Below, piece after piece: positions 13,352 to 19,747 of a DNA stretch of 19,747 bases. The DNA comes from Alphaproteobacteria bacterium. GTDB lineage: Bacteria > Pseudomonadota > Alphaproteobacteria > CAAGCB01 > CAG-977. Every line of letters begins with the position of its first letter. Within the stretch, counting starts at the first letter, position 1. The position numbers and the translations under genes were made by a program. The DNA lies in NCBI GenBank assembly GCA_021639925.1, contig JAJXEL010000023.1, forward strand, positions 1 to 19,747. The letters are read 5' to 3'. The notes below the pieces were generated by a model that was given only the letters and a program-made list of their open reading frames with translations, was not told the DNA's origin and did no database searches.

Positions 13352-15715
13352 ATGACAAGAGTCCCGACAACAGCCACCTATAGTTTATATATGTCGCAAA
13401 TGTCCAAGCAAAAAGCGGCGATGACGGACATTTCCTATCAGGCGACAACAGGCAACAGGTATGATTCCTATGATAAATACGGTTTATCCACATACCGTTT
13501 GCTGTCTTTGCAAAACGAACGGGCGGTCACGACAAAATACCTGGAAACAAATTCAATCACACAGGTCGTTTTGGAAGCCCAGCAGACTTCCGTTGACGGA
13601 ATCCGTTCGGCCTTAACGGACGTACGGTCGCAGATTCGCGAATTTTTCGCCAACGATCTGGCGGCCATGTCGGAAAATCCGACGGAAGAAGAACTGCTGG
13701 CTTTGCAAAACGTTCAGGAAGCGGCTTTCGAAGCCATGTCGCTGATCGCTTATTACCTCAATACGCAGGTGGACGGCAGCTATGTCTTCGGCGGCGGAAA
13801 AACGACGACGGCGCCGGTCGATTTTCCCTATACGACTTTGGAAGAATTTCAGGCGGTCTACGACGGCGACGTACTGACTTATCCGGACAGTTACTCGGCT
13901 TCGCTTTCTCAGATGTCCACGTCTGCCGACGTGCTGGGCGGCGTCACGATTAAACAGGAGTTTCAAACACTTGATCCGAAAGTCGTCGTTTATCACGGAT
14001 CGACGGCCAACGAAATGCAATTTAATGCCGCGACGAATTCTTTATCGGCCGACCCCGAAACATTCAACGGGATTCTGCCCGGCGATCAGATCATTGTCCA
14101 AGGAACAGGCGGCAATGATCAAACTTTGACCGTTCAATCCGTGTCCGAAGACGGATCAACGCTGACATTTGCCGAAACGGTCGCGGACGAAACCATTACG
14201 GATTCTTCCGCGGTTTCCATTACCAAAGGCAGCTGGGTATTCGCATCGTCCGAAGATCTGACGACCGGCGTTACGACAAATTCGCTGACCGGGCGTCCGG
14301 GATCTTTTTCAGACCTGAAAGAAGGCGAAAAGCTGTTGATTAACGGAACGAACAGCAACAACGGCTATCTGACGGTCAAAGAAATTTCCGAAGACGGATC
14401 AACGATTACGTTTGAAGAAAACGTCGTCAACGAAACGATCGGCGTCGAAAAATTAACCGACGGAACAGTCAATATTCAGCAAAGCACGCAGGTCGGCACG
14501 ATTACGGCGGAAAAAAACGTCGGCGTCGTGATTGAAACAATCGACTGCCCGCAGTCTTTGACCGTCAATACGGCCGACAATACAATTACGGGCGCCGCCG
14601 GAACATTTTCCGAACTGAAAGGCGGGCAAACCGTTACAATTACGGATTCTGCCGGGAACGAATACGCTTTATATGTCAAGTCGGTTTCTCCCGACGGTTC
14701 CACGCTTGACATTTCAACCAGCACGCCAGTTCCCGACACAAATTTAACAAACGTGCCGCTGGTCGTGCGGACACATTCGGATATCGGCGGGTTTGTCACT
14801 TCCAGCATGAAGGGCAGCGCTTTGCAAACCGGCGACATCGGTTTCAGCGTCAATCAAAACACGATGACGGCGACGGTCAAAGGAGCGTTTTCTTCCTATA
14901 AAACAGGTGATTGCCTGATTATCAAAGGCGCCGACGGAAACGACAAAATGTATATCATTGATTCCGTTTCCGCAGACGGCCGCACCGTTAAATTTTCAGA
15001 CGAAACGCCCGTAGAAGAAGAAATGAGTCTGCTGAACGGAAACACCATTCCCGACGGGGCGGGCGTAACAATCTGCAAAACCTATTCCGTCGGAGCAACC
15101 GTGGAAATGGCCGGAACCAGCGGCGCTTATAACGGGTTATATACGGTTTTGGGCGTATCTGACGACGGCAAAGAACTGATCGTCAGGACCGAAGATTTTC
15201 CCGAATACGGCGCGACGGACAGTTTCGCTTCGGCCCGTTTTGAAACCAGCACTTATTACAACGGCGGACAGTTGTCATCGTCTTACCGCGTCAGCGAAAC
15301 GACGACGGTCGTCAATGATATCAACGCTTCGTCGGCCGCGTTTGAAAAGGTGTTCCGGGCATTGGGCGCCATCGCGCAGGGCAATATGCTGGATCCGGAT
15401 AATATCGACAGCGCGACGCAGCGCGTATCTGACGCGTTGGATTTATTGGACGAAGCTCTGACCGCGAATTCAAAAGAAAAGAACGGCGACGTTACCAGCG
15501 TACAATACGCCGTTATCAGCAAGCTGGATCTGGTTAAAACGACAATTGACAACCAAACTGACCTGCAAAATTCGTTGGAAACATACATATCGTCGTTAAC
15601 CCAGGTTGATAAAACCGAAGCGGCGACAATGTTGCTGCAGGCGGCGGAAAATTTAAAAGTGTCCTATTCCGTCCTGTCAACGATCAACAGTCTGAGTTTA
15701 TTGAATTACCTTTAA
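13352..15715 (+). CDS. flgL: Hook-filament junction protein FlgL (HAP3) with a five-repeat insertion
   Basis: FlgL forms the second junction layer, on which the filament grows. The N-terminal flagellin-like region (about 1-200: MTRVPTTATYSLYMSQMSKQ, then the motif QVDGSYVFGGGKT) and the C-terminal helix region (about 650-787) bracket a large insertion. Typical FlgL has 300-400 residues; this one has 787. The insertion, about residues 215-635, contains five degenerate units of 63-100 residues, each with a turn of form VSxDGxT: VSEDGSTLTF at 264, ISEDGSTITF at 345, VSPDGSTLDI at 445, VSADGRTVKF at 539, VSDDGKELIV at 602. They are predicted β-rich and would be displayed on the outer face of the junction. 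No frameshift is seen. GGGAG lies nine bases before the ATG. Confidence 0.9.
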   Translation: MTRVPTTATYSLYMSQMSKQKAAMTDISYQATTGNRYDSYDKYGLSTYRLLSLQNERAVTTKYLETNSITQVVLEAQQTSVDGIRSALTDVRSQIREFFANDLAAMSENPTEEELLALQNVQEAAFEAMSLIAYYLNTQVDGSYVFGGGKTTTAPVDFPYTTLEEFQAVYDGDVLTYPDSYSASLSQMSTSADVLGGVTIKQEFQTLDPKVVVYHGSTANEMQFNAATNSLSADPETFNGILPGDQIIVQGTGGNDQTLTVQSVSEDGSTLTFAETVADETITDSSAVSITKGSWVFASSEDLTTGVTTNSLTGRPGSFSDLKEGEKLLINGTNSNNGYLTVKEISEDGSTITFEENVVNETIGVEKLTDGTVNIQQSTQVGTITAEKNVGVVIETIDCPQSLTVNTADNTITGAAGTFSELKGGQTVTITDSAGNEYALYVKSVSPDGSTLDISTSTPVPDTNLTNVPLVVRTHSDIGGFVTSSMKGSALQTGDIGFSVNQNTMTATVKGAFSSYKTGDCLIIKGADGNDKMYIIDSVSADGRTVKFSDETPVEEEMSLLNGNTIPDGAGVTICKTYSVGATVEMAGTSGAYNGLYTVLGVSDDGKELIVRTEDFPEYGATDSFASARFETSTYYNGGQLSSSYRVSETTTVVNDINASSAAFEKVFRALGAIAQGNMLDPDNIDSATQRVSDALDLLDEALTANSKEKNGDVTSVQYAVISKLDLVKTTIDNQTDLQNSLETYISSLTQVDKTEAATMLLQAAENLKVSYSVLSTINSLSLLNYL
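14026..15235 (+). repeat. Five degenerate tandem repeats within flgL
   Basis: Units begin near 14026, 14275, 14569, 14847 and 15085. The first four share a start of the form NxLTxxxGxFSxLxxGDxxxIxG and all five share VSxDGxT. At DNA level the first two units share the 18 bases TCCGAAGACGGATCAACG at 14144-14161 and 14387-14404; the others are diverged. This suggests an older expansion with one more recent step or local conversion. Confidence 0.75.
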
Positions 15716-15743
15716 AAAAAAGCCCCTTTCCGGGGCTTTTTTT
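15715..15743. terminator. Terminator after flgL, shared with the convergent gene
   Basis: A 12-bp stem (15715-15726 with 15732-15743) made of A7-GCCCC and GGGGC-T7 works in both directions. It overlaps the last base of the flgL stop codon and the stop codon of the minus-strand Cys-rich gene. Confidence 0.9.
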
Positions 15744-16404
15744 AATAATACATGTCTTCGTATTCGTCCTCATACGGGTACAGATCTTCGTCATACAAGT
15801 CATCGTTCGCGGACTGGTTTTGTTGAACGGGTCCGGCGGCCGTTTCATTTTCAGCCGGTTGTTTGGGAATATTGCCTTCAATATTAAACAGGCAATAACC
15901 GTCAACGCAGCTTCTGGTCAGACCGGCGACCGGCGGGCAATGATCGTTCTGCGTACACTGCACGCATGTATACGGCAGTGTTTTATACGGTTTCGGCATG
16001 CAAAACGGCGCCGCGGGCGGACAAACGGCGTCCGTGCACGGATCCGGCACTTTGCAGGTATAATCCCTGTCGCAGAACATGCCTTCGGCACAATGGAAAT
16101 TGACGACACATTCGGCGCACTGGTATTCATGCGGTTTATCTTCACCTGCCGGCGCGCAATATGTCCCCGTCAGGCACGAACTGTTTTTGCACACGTCCAC
16201 ACACTGCAGCGCGACACATTCTTTATCATAAGGGCAATCGTCGTTTTCAAAACACGAAATCCCGGACGCGTTTACCGAAGACGTCTGCGAAGAAAAATTC
16301 AGTTTAGGCTGATTATTGGCTTTGCTGCCCAATTTAACCGCCCTGGCCGAACCGTCGGACGGCGCGATCAACAGACAAAATAAAATTGTTAAAAATTTAA
16401 GCAT
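15742..16404 (-). CDS. Cys-rich exported protein with acidic Tyr-rich tail
   Basis: The 220-residue product has a signal peptide (MLKFLTILFCLLIAPSDGSA) and a mature region with 20 cysteines between residues 51 and 171, an even number, spaced as in small disulfide-rich extracellular modules (CFENDDCPYDKEC, then CAECVVNFHCAEGMFC, then CVQCTQNDHC). After a Gln/Asn/Pro linker it ends in 20 residues that are half Asp/Glu and six Tyr (201-220). I do not recognise a named family. Periplasmic or surface location is inferred, and it would need oxidative folding. The open frame extends upstream to 16509, but GAGGGG three bases before the ATG at 16404 and the signal peptide fix the start. It is convergent with flgL. 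Confidence 0.85.
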   Translation of the reverse strand: MLKFLTILFCLLIAPSDGSARAVKLGSKANNQPKLNFSSQTSSVNASGISCFENDDCPYDKECVALQCVDVCKNSSCLTGTYCAPAGEDKPHEYQCAECVVNFHCAEGMFCDRDYTCKVPDPCTDAVCPPAAPFCMPKPYKTLPYTCVQCTQNDHCPPVAGLTRSCVDGYCLFNIEGNIPKQPAENETAAGPVQQNQSANDDLYDEDLYPYEDEYEDMYY

Positions 16405-16464
16405 GGACCCCTCTGTTTTTTTTATTATTATACTGTTGTCTTCCGCCCATGAAAATAAAAAAAG

Positions 16465-16490
16465 GGGGGCTTTGCCGAAACAAAGCCCCC
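16465..16490 (-). terminator. Terminator of the cold-shock gene
   Basis: GGGGGCTTTG (16465-16474) and CAAAGCCCCC (16481-16490) form a perfect 10-bp stem with a six-base loop. On the minus strand it is followed by C and TTTTTTT. It lies 15 bases past the cold-shock stop codon. Confidence 0.92.
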
Positions 16491-16505
16491 GCAACAGCGG
16501 AAAAA

Positions 16506-16709
16506 TCAAATTAACTTCAGTTCTTCTGCGGAAGTGCGGTCTTTATGCGTTACCAGTTCATAGCTGACGGCCTGATCTTCCTTCAGGGTCGGCAGGCCGG
16601 CTTTTTCAACAGCGCTGATGTGAACAAAGACGTCCTTTGAACCGTCTTCAGGCTGAATGAAGCCGTAACCTTTTGTTCTGTTGAACCATTTAACTTTACC
16701 GTTAGGCAT
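16506..16709 (-). CDS. cspA: Cold-shock domain protein (CspA family)
   Basis: A 67-residue single cold-shock domain, binding single-stranded RNA and DNA as a nucleic-acid chaperone. GKVKWFN opens the barrel, KGYGFIQ is RNP1 and VFVHIS is RNP2, all intact. AGGAG seven bases before the ATG at 16709 fixes the start; the frame stays open far upstream but that part has no cold-shock sequence. The leader is long: about 190 bases to the divergent rnd region, with a hairpin at 16740-16756. Long structured leaders are typical of cold-regulated csp genes, though cold induction here is inferred. Whether it is a true cold-inducible copy or a constitutive one cannot be told. Confidence 0.95.
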   Translation of the reverse strand: MPNGKVKWFNRTKGYGFIQPEDGSKDVFVHISAVEKAGLPTLKEDQAVSYELVTHKDRTSAEELKLI

Positions 16710-16739
16710 ATTGGATCTCCTGATAAATAAAAAAGAAAA

Positions 16740-16756
16740 CCGTTTAAAATAAACGG
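16740..16756 (-). promoter_or_regulatory. Hairpin in the cspA leader
   Basis: CCGTTTA and TAAACGG form a perfect 7-bp inverted repeat with an AAA (TTT on the minus strand) loop, about 30 bases upstream of the start codon and 20 upstream of the ribosome site. Further upstream lie two near-identical 13-base direct repeats, at 16798-16810 and 16851-16863 (GTACACGCCTTTC and GTGTACGCCTTTC). I could not assign the cspA or rnd promoters in this gap with confidence. Confidence 0.4.
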
Positions 16757-16980
16757 AAGAGTTTATATTCGTCCTGAAAAACAGAACAACTCTCTTTGTA
16801 CACGCCTTTCGGCCGACACATCGCAGAGGAGTATAAAATCTTAATAAAAAGTGTACGCCTTTCCCCGTTAAAAACAAGCACTTTATCGGAAAAAACAAAA
16901 TAATGTTCTTTTCGGGCTTTATTTTTTTGTTTTTCAAATGTAAAACAGGAACGGTTTTTATTTTTATCCGGCAAAGAAAA

Positions 16981-18138
16981 ATGTGCAAATTTATTCAAAC
17001 AACCGAAGAACTTAACCAACTCTGCCTGCGGCTGGCAGAACATAAATTCGTCACCGTCGATACGGAATTTATCCGCGAAAAAACATACTGGCCGCAGCTG
17101 TGCCTGATTCAAATCGCTTCCGTTGACGAAGCGGCCTGCGTTGATCCTTTGGCGCCGGGAATCAATATGCAGGCGTTGTTTGATCTGATGCAAAATAAAA
17201 ATGTCGTCAAGGTTTTTCATGCCGCCCGGCAGGATATTGAAATTTTTTATCACCTGAACGCCAAAACGCCTTTTCCCGTTTTTGACACGCAGCTGGCCGC
17301 CATGGTCTGCGGGTTCGGCGAATCCGTCAGTTACCAGAACCTGGTTCAGAAATTACTGGGCGTCGAACTGGATAAATCCATGCGCTTTACGGACTGGTCG
17401 CGCCGACCTTTAAGCGAAAAGCAAATCCGTTACGCTTTGGCCGACGTGACTCACCTGCGCGATATTTACAAAAAAATGCTGGACCTGCTGGAACAGACGG
17501 GACGGGCTCATTGGGTAGATGACGACACCGCTGCCCTGATTAATCCGCAAACGTATGAAAACGATTCGTCCCTGGCATGGAAACGGTTAAAGTTAAACAG
17601 CTCAAAACCCTTTTATCTGGCATTATGCCAGGCGCTGGCCGCATACAGGGAAAACGAAGCCAAACGTTTAAACCGGCCGCGCAAGCATATCATGCGCGAC
17701 GAAATCGTTTTGGAAATTGCCGCAAACGTTCCCGAAACGGCGGAAGAAATGGCAAAAATGCGCGGGCTGCCGCAGGGATTTGCCAACGGCCGTATGGGCA
17801 AAGACATTCTGAAAATTATCGCGGAGGTCAAAAACCGGGACGCGGATACGTATCCTGTTTTGCCCAAACCTTATGAACTGCCGCGTTCCGCGCGTTCCGT
17901 ATCCAAAATGCTGCGCCTGCTTTTGATGATCAAGTCTGCGGAAAACGACGTGGCGGAAAAGCTGATCGCCACCCCCGACGAACTGGACATACTGGCCGGG
18001 GAAAACAATCCGGACATTAATGTGTTAAAAGGCTGGCGTTATCAAATTTTCGGCAAAGACGCCCTGGAATTAAAAGCCGGCAAAACCGCCATGCGTTACA
18101 ACCCTGAAAAACGCCGCATTGATTTAATGGCGCTTTAA
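16981..18138 (+). CDS. rnd: Ribonuclease D
   Basis: RNase D is a 3'-5' exonuclease that trims tRNA and other small stable RNA 3' ends. The 385 residues carry a complete DEDDy site: Asp27 and Glu29 in VDTEF, Asp85 in AARQDIEIF, Tyr151 and Asp155 in YALADVTHL. An HRDC domain follows (about 205-285: PRKHIMRDEIVLEIA and LPQGFANGRMGKDIL). The frame opens 26 codons earlier, but that stretch is a Phe-rich hydrophobic run not found in RNase D; the ATG at 16981 begins the conserved region, though its ribosome site is weak. It is divergent from cspA, and its stop codon overlaps the stop of the convergent membrane gene. Confidence 0.93.
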   Translation: MCKFIQTTEELNQLCLRLAEHKFVTVDTEFIREKTYWPQLCLIQIASVDEAACVDPLAPGINMQALFDLMQNKNVVKVFHAARQDIEIFYHLNAKTPFPVFDTQLAAMVCGFGESVSYQNLVQKLLGVELDKSMRFTDWSRRPLSEKQIRYALADVTHLRDIYKKMLDLLEQTGRAHWVDDDTAALINPQTYENDSSLAWKRLKLNSSKPFYLALCQALAAYRENEAKRLNRPRKHIMRDEIVLEIAANVPETAEEMAKMRGLPQGFANGRMGKDILKIIAEVKNRDADTYPVLPKPYELPRSARSVSKMLRLLLMIKSAENDVAEKLIATPDELDILAGENNPDINVLKGWRYQIFGKDALELKAGKTAMRYNPEKRRIDLMAL

Positions 18139-18989
18139 ATTCCGAAAAAGAAAAAGTAAGCCAGCGCAATCGTTCCCAATGCAAAGAAATACTGAACGCC
18201 GGCTTTTCCTTCTTTTTCCAGATGATAAGCCAAAACCAGATCGACGCTTTGCGCCAGGCGGATCAGAAAAATAGCGGCGATAACGGGAAAAAACGACTGC
18301 ATGGAAAAAATCAAAATCATTTCGCCGGCCGCATAAACAACGCCGGCGAAAACAATATGCCGCGTCGTAAAAAAAGCTTTCAAAGGAATGGTTTTGCCCG
18401 CCGCAGCGACAGAACACAACAGCATGCCGACCGTCGGCACCGTATATAAAACATACCAGTTGGTATCCCTGATGCCCAGCGTATCGCAAATATTATTCGC
18501 CGCCGCGAAAAAAATCAGGCCGGCAAAAGCTTTTTTCCCGCCGGCAGACAGTTTGCGGCCTTCTCCGAAGACAAAGAATAAAACGCCCATCGCGCCGATA
18601 AATAAAATAATAACCAGCTTTAATCGCGCCAGCGGCACGTCAAAAACAAACGTTGTCACCAAAGCGACCAAAGCCAGGCTGATTACTCCCCAGAAAACGG
18701 AACCTGAAGTATTTTCTTTGTTGACGACCTGATTTAATTTCATGAAACAAAACAAGGAAACGCCTTTTAACAACGGGAAAATAATCCCCGGCGTCAAGAA
18801 AACAAACTGTCCGTCGATAAAGAAATAATGCCGGCAAAACGGAATAGTCGGCACGGCGAACAGCAAACACCATACCGCCGTAAAATAAGAAGAAACAGCA
18901 GGGTCCAGTTGTTTGCTGGCCAGTTTGTACACAAACGGCCGCAAAGCATAAAGAACAACAATGGATAATCCGGTAAAAAACGTCAGCAT
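18135..18989 (-). CDS. DMT-superfamily (EamA-like) membrane protein
   Basis: An integral membrane protein of 284 residues with about ten hydrophobic segments, the first at 1-16 and the last at 268-283, arranged as two five-helix halves as in the drug/metabolite transporter superfamily. The charged ends are short. Length and pattern fit EamA-type permeases, but the motifs are weak and the substrate is unknown; export or uptake of a small metabolite is all that can be said. AAGGA lies about seven bases ahead of the ATG. Stop codons of this gene and rnd share the sequence TTTAA, so the two transcripts overlap at their ends and no intrinsic terminator separates them. Confidence 0.8.
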   Translation of the reverse strand: MLTFFTGLSIVVLYALRPFVYKLASKQLDPAVSSYFTAVWCLLFAVPTIPFCRHYFFIDGQFVFLTPGIIFPLLKGVSLFCFMKLNQVVNKENTSGSVFWGVISLALVALVTTFVFDVPLARLKLVIILFIGAMGVLFFVFGEGRKLSAGGKKAFAGLIFFAAANNICDTLGIRDTNWYVLYTVPTVGMLLCSVAAAGKTIPLKAFFTTRHIVFAGVVYAAGEMILIFSMQSFFPVIAAIFLIRLAQSVDLVLAYHLEKEGKAGVQYFFALGTIALAYFFFFGI

Positions 18990-19109
18990 TTTATTTCCTT
19001 AAACAAACGGGTTTATTATTTATCTAAAAGATATAAGAGCTCAAGATATTTATGTTTTTTTGTTTTTGATTCCGACCTGCTTTTTCGCAGCAAACAGTAA
19101 AAGCTGGCG

Positions 19110-19138
19110 TTGAACGGTCGTTTCTGTTATAGTTTATC
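19110..19138 (+). promoter_or_regulatory. Candidate promoter of the structured RNA
   Basis: TTGAAC (19110-19115) followed after 17 bases by TTTATC (19133-19138) would start transcription near 19145. A TATAGT at 19128-19133 is a better -10 but leaves only 12 bases to TTGAAC. The match is weak. The 120 bases between this point and the membrane gene show only A/T-rich sequence. Confidence 0.3.
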
Positions 19139-19141
19139 CTA

Positions 19142-19343
19142 AGTCGTTTTAATTAACGGCCCAGGGCGTCAGAAACCCTTTTGACAATAGTCGCAAAGCA
19201 TATGGCGACTTTAAATAATTATGCCGATTTCTGTCCCGTGCGGGCGGATGTCGGCGTTATAAGGCTTTGCGCGAAACCGCCGAGCCGTAAATTGTCATAC
19301 GGTTTCTGAACATCCGCCTACCTGAAAAGGTAGGTTTTTGTTT
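19142..19343 (+). ncRNA. Structured RNA element, class unassigned
   Basis: About 200 bases without a coding frame contain several perfect complementary blocks. Local hairpins: AGTCGC/GCGACT (19189-19194/19205-19210), GCCGA/TCGGC (19223-19227/19251-19255) and GAAACCG/CGGTTTC (19273-19279/19300-19306). Longer-range: CGCAAAGC/GCTTTGCG (19192-19199/19264-19271) and GGCGGATGT/ACATCCGCC (19243-19251/19310-19318). The two long-range stems cross each other, so they are alternatives or form a pseudoknot. An intrinsic terminator ends the element 28 bases before a Cys-rich gene. It could be a free small RNA or a cis-acting leader that controls that gene. I checked for the signatures of SRP RNA, RNase P, tmRNA and common riboswitches and saw none; a diverged 6S RNA cannot be excluded. 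Confidence 0.55.
19317..19343 (+). terminator. Terminator of the structured RNA, upstream of the last gene
   Basis: CCTACC (19317-19322) and GGTAGG (19329-19334) pair around TGAAAA and are followed by TTTTTGTTT. Its left arm shares two bases with the 3' arm of the nine-base stem ending at 19318, so the two structures compete slightly. Confidence 0.85.
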
Positions 19344-19371
19344 AACCCAAAACAAAAAGGATTGTTCAGAG

Positions 19372-19747
19372 ATGAAAAAATCAACTTTAATCTTAACAAC
19401 GCTGACGTTGTTATTCTTATTTACCTTTCCGCCTGCAATAAAAGCTACTTGCTATTATCCAACTTCATCATCTTTTCAAATGATTTCCTGCAGCAGCTGT
19501 GAAGAGATAGGCTTTACGTTGAACTTTAAAAGTAGTCTTGGCACATACTGCATGGACAAGAACTGTGTGACAGGCTTTAATTCCCTTACCTATTCTGAAG
19601 CTGTTAGATGTAAAGCATGCGCGCAAAATTTCTATATCTCGGGAAGTTTTTGTATGCCCTGTCCCTCAGGGGCAACGTGCGACGGATATACAATACAATG
19701 CGGCGAAGGTTACTTTTCCAACGGGTCAAGCTGTCAACAGTGTAACT
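19372..19747 (+). CDS. Cys-rich secreted protein, 3' end outside the window
   Basis: The visible 125 codons start with a signal peptide (MKKSTLILTTLTLLFLFTF, cleavage likely after IKA at residue 25). The mature part already has 13 cysteines, many as CxxC pairs: CSSC at 40, CKAC at 80, CMPC at 94, CQQC at 121, with turns of the form CPSGATCDGY and CGEGYFSNGSSC. These resemble repeated growth-factor-receptor-like Cys modules in large secreted or surface proteins. The reading frame is open at the window edge, so the total length is unknown. AAAGGA lies about ten bases before the ATG, a wide spacing. The codons are visibly richer in A/T than the flagellar and housekeeping genes, which may indicate foreign origin or fast evolution. 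A structured RNA and terminator stand directly upstream. Confidence 0.85.
   Translation, partial: MKKSTLILTTLTLLFLFTFPPAIKATCYYPTSSSFQMISCSSCEEIGFTLNFKSSLGTYCMDKNCVTGFNSLTYSEAVRCKACAQNFYISGSFCMPCPSGATCDGYTIQCGEGYFSNGSSCQQCN

Noticed and set aside
16903..16980. Longer N-terminus for RNase D with a hydrophobic start resembling a signal anchor
   Set aside because: RNase D is cytosolic and its conserved sequence begins at the Met encoded at 16981. The extension is A/T-rich intergenic sequence overlapping the likely promoter region.
16710..16988. Upstream extension of the cold-shock protein to 160 residues
   Set aside because: The extra N-terminal part is Phe/Arg-rich and unlike any cold-shock protein. 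A strong AGGAG is placed for the ATG at 16709.
19142..19343. Calling the structured RNA 6S RNA (ssrS)
   Set aside because: Size and terminator would fit, but I see no long closing stem joining the 5' and 3' ends around a central bubble; the long pairings join the middle to the end. I left it unassigned.
1..19747. Mobile elements or CRISPR
   Set aside because: I found no transposase, integrase, terminal inverted repeats with target duplications, or regularly spaced short repeats. The tRNA-Phe gene shows no duplicated 3' end that would mark an integration site.

Overview
The window looks like a chromosomal segment of an alphaproteobacterium of moderate GC content. The best evidence is a FliX gene divergent from flgI, an arrangement I know from Caulobacter-type flagellar systems, together with a single-cysteine DksA, a maf-rng-yacG cluster and a sigma-54 promoter for the flagellar operon. 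Two Cys-rich secreted proteins recall those of uncultured gut-associated alphaproteobacteria, but that placement is a guess. I see no insertion sequence, CRISPR array, phage module or integration site.

Layout. 1-2060: a transcript end entering from the left, then two paralogous HNH-type (ββα-metal) putative nuclease genes on the minus strand, each with its own terminator and a candidate promoter. 2064-3260: pyridoxal kinase (pdxY) and a small lipoprotein in one minus-strand unit. 3388-5298: two tandem paralogous DHH-family phosphoesterases on the plus strand. 5303-8000, minus strand: a secreted cyclophilin-like protein, tRNA-Phe(GAA) with its own promoter and terminator, yacG, an RNase E/G-family gene and maf; the last three are packed with overlapping or touching ends. 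8079-8991, minus strand: dksA and fliX. 9118-15715: a plus-strand flagellar operon flgI-flgJ(cheL)-flgN-flgK-flgL, with a near-consensus sigma-54 promoter ahead of flgI and a strong terminator after flgL. 15742-16404: a Cys-rich exported protein. 16506-18138: divergent cspA-type cold-shock gene and rnd (RNase D). 18135-18989: a DMT/EamA-like membrane protein. 19140-19343: an unassigned, highly structured RNA element ending in an intrinsic terminator. From 19372: a second Cys-rich secreted protein that runs off the window.

How the parts fit. The flagellar block holds the P-ring protein, a rod-binding protein, the FlgN chaperone and its two hook-filament junction clients, next to fliX, which in Caulobacter couples assembly of the flagellar base to sigma-54/FlbD-dependent transcription. 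The rest is housekeeping: RNA turnover (rng, rnd), stress response (dksA, cspA), nucleotide and cofactor metabolism (maf, pdxY, DHH proteins). The parts least explained are the HNH pair, the DHH pair, the five-repeat insertion that more than doubles FlgL, and the two-state RNA upstream of the last Cys-rich gene.
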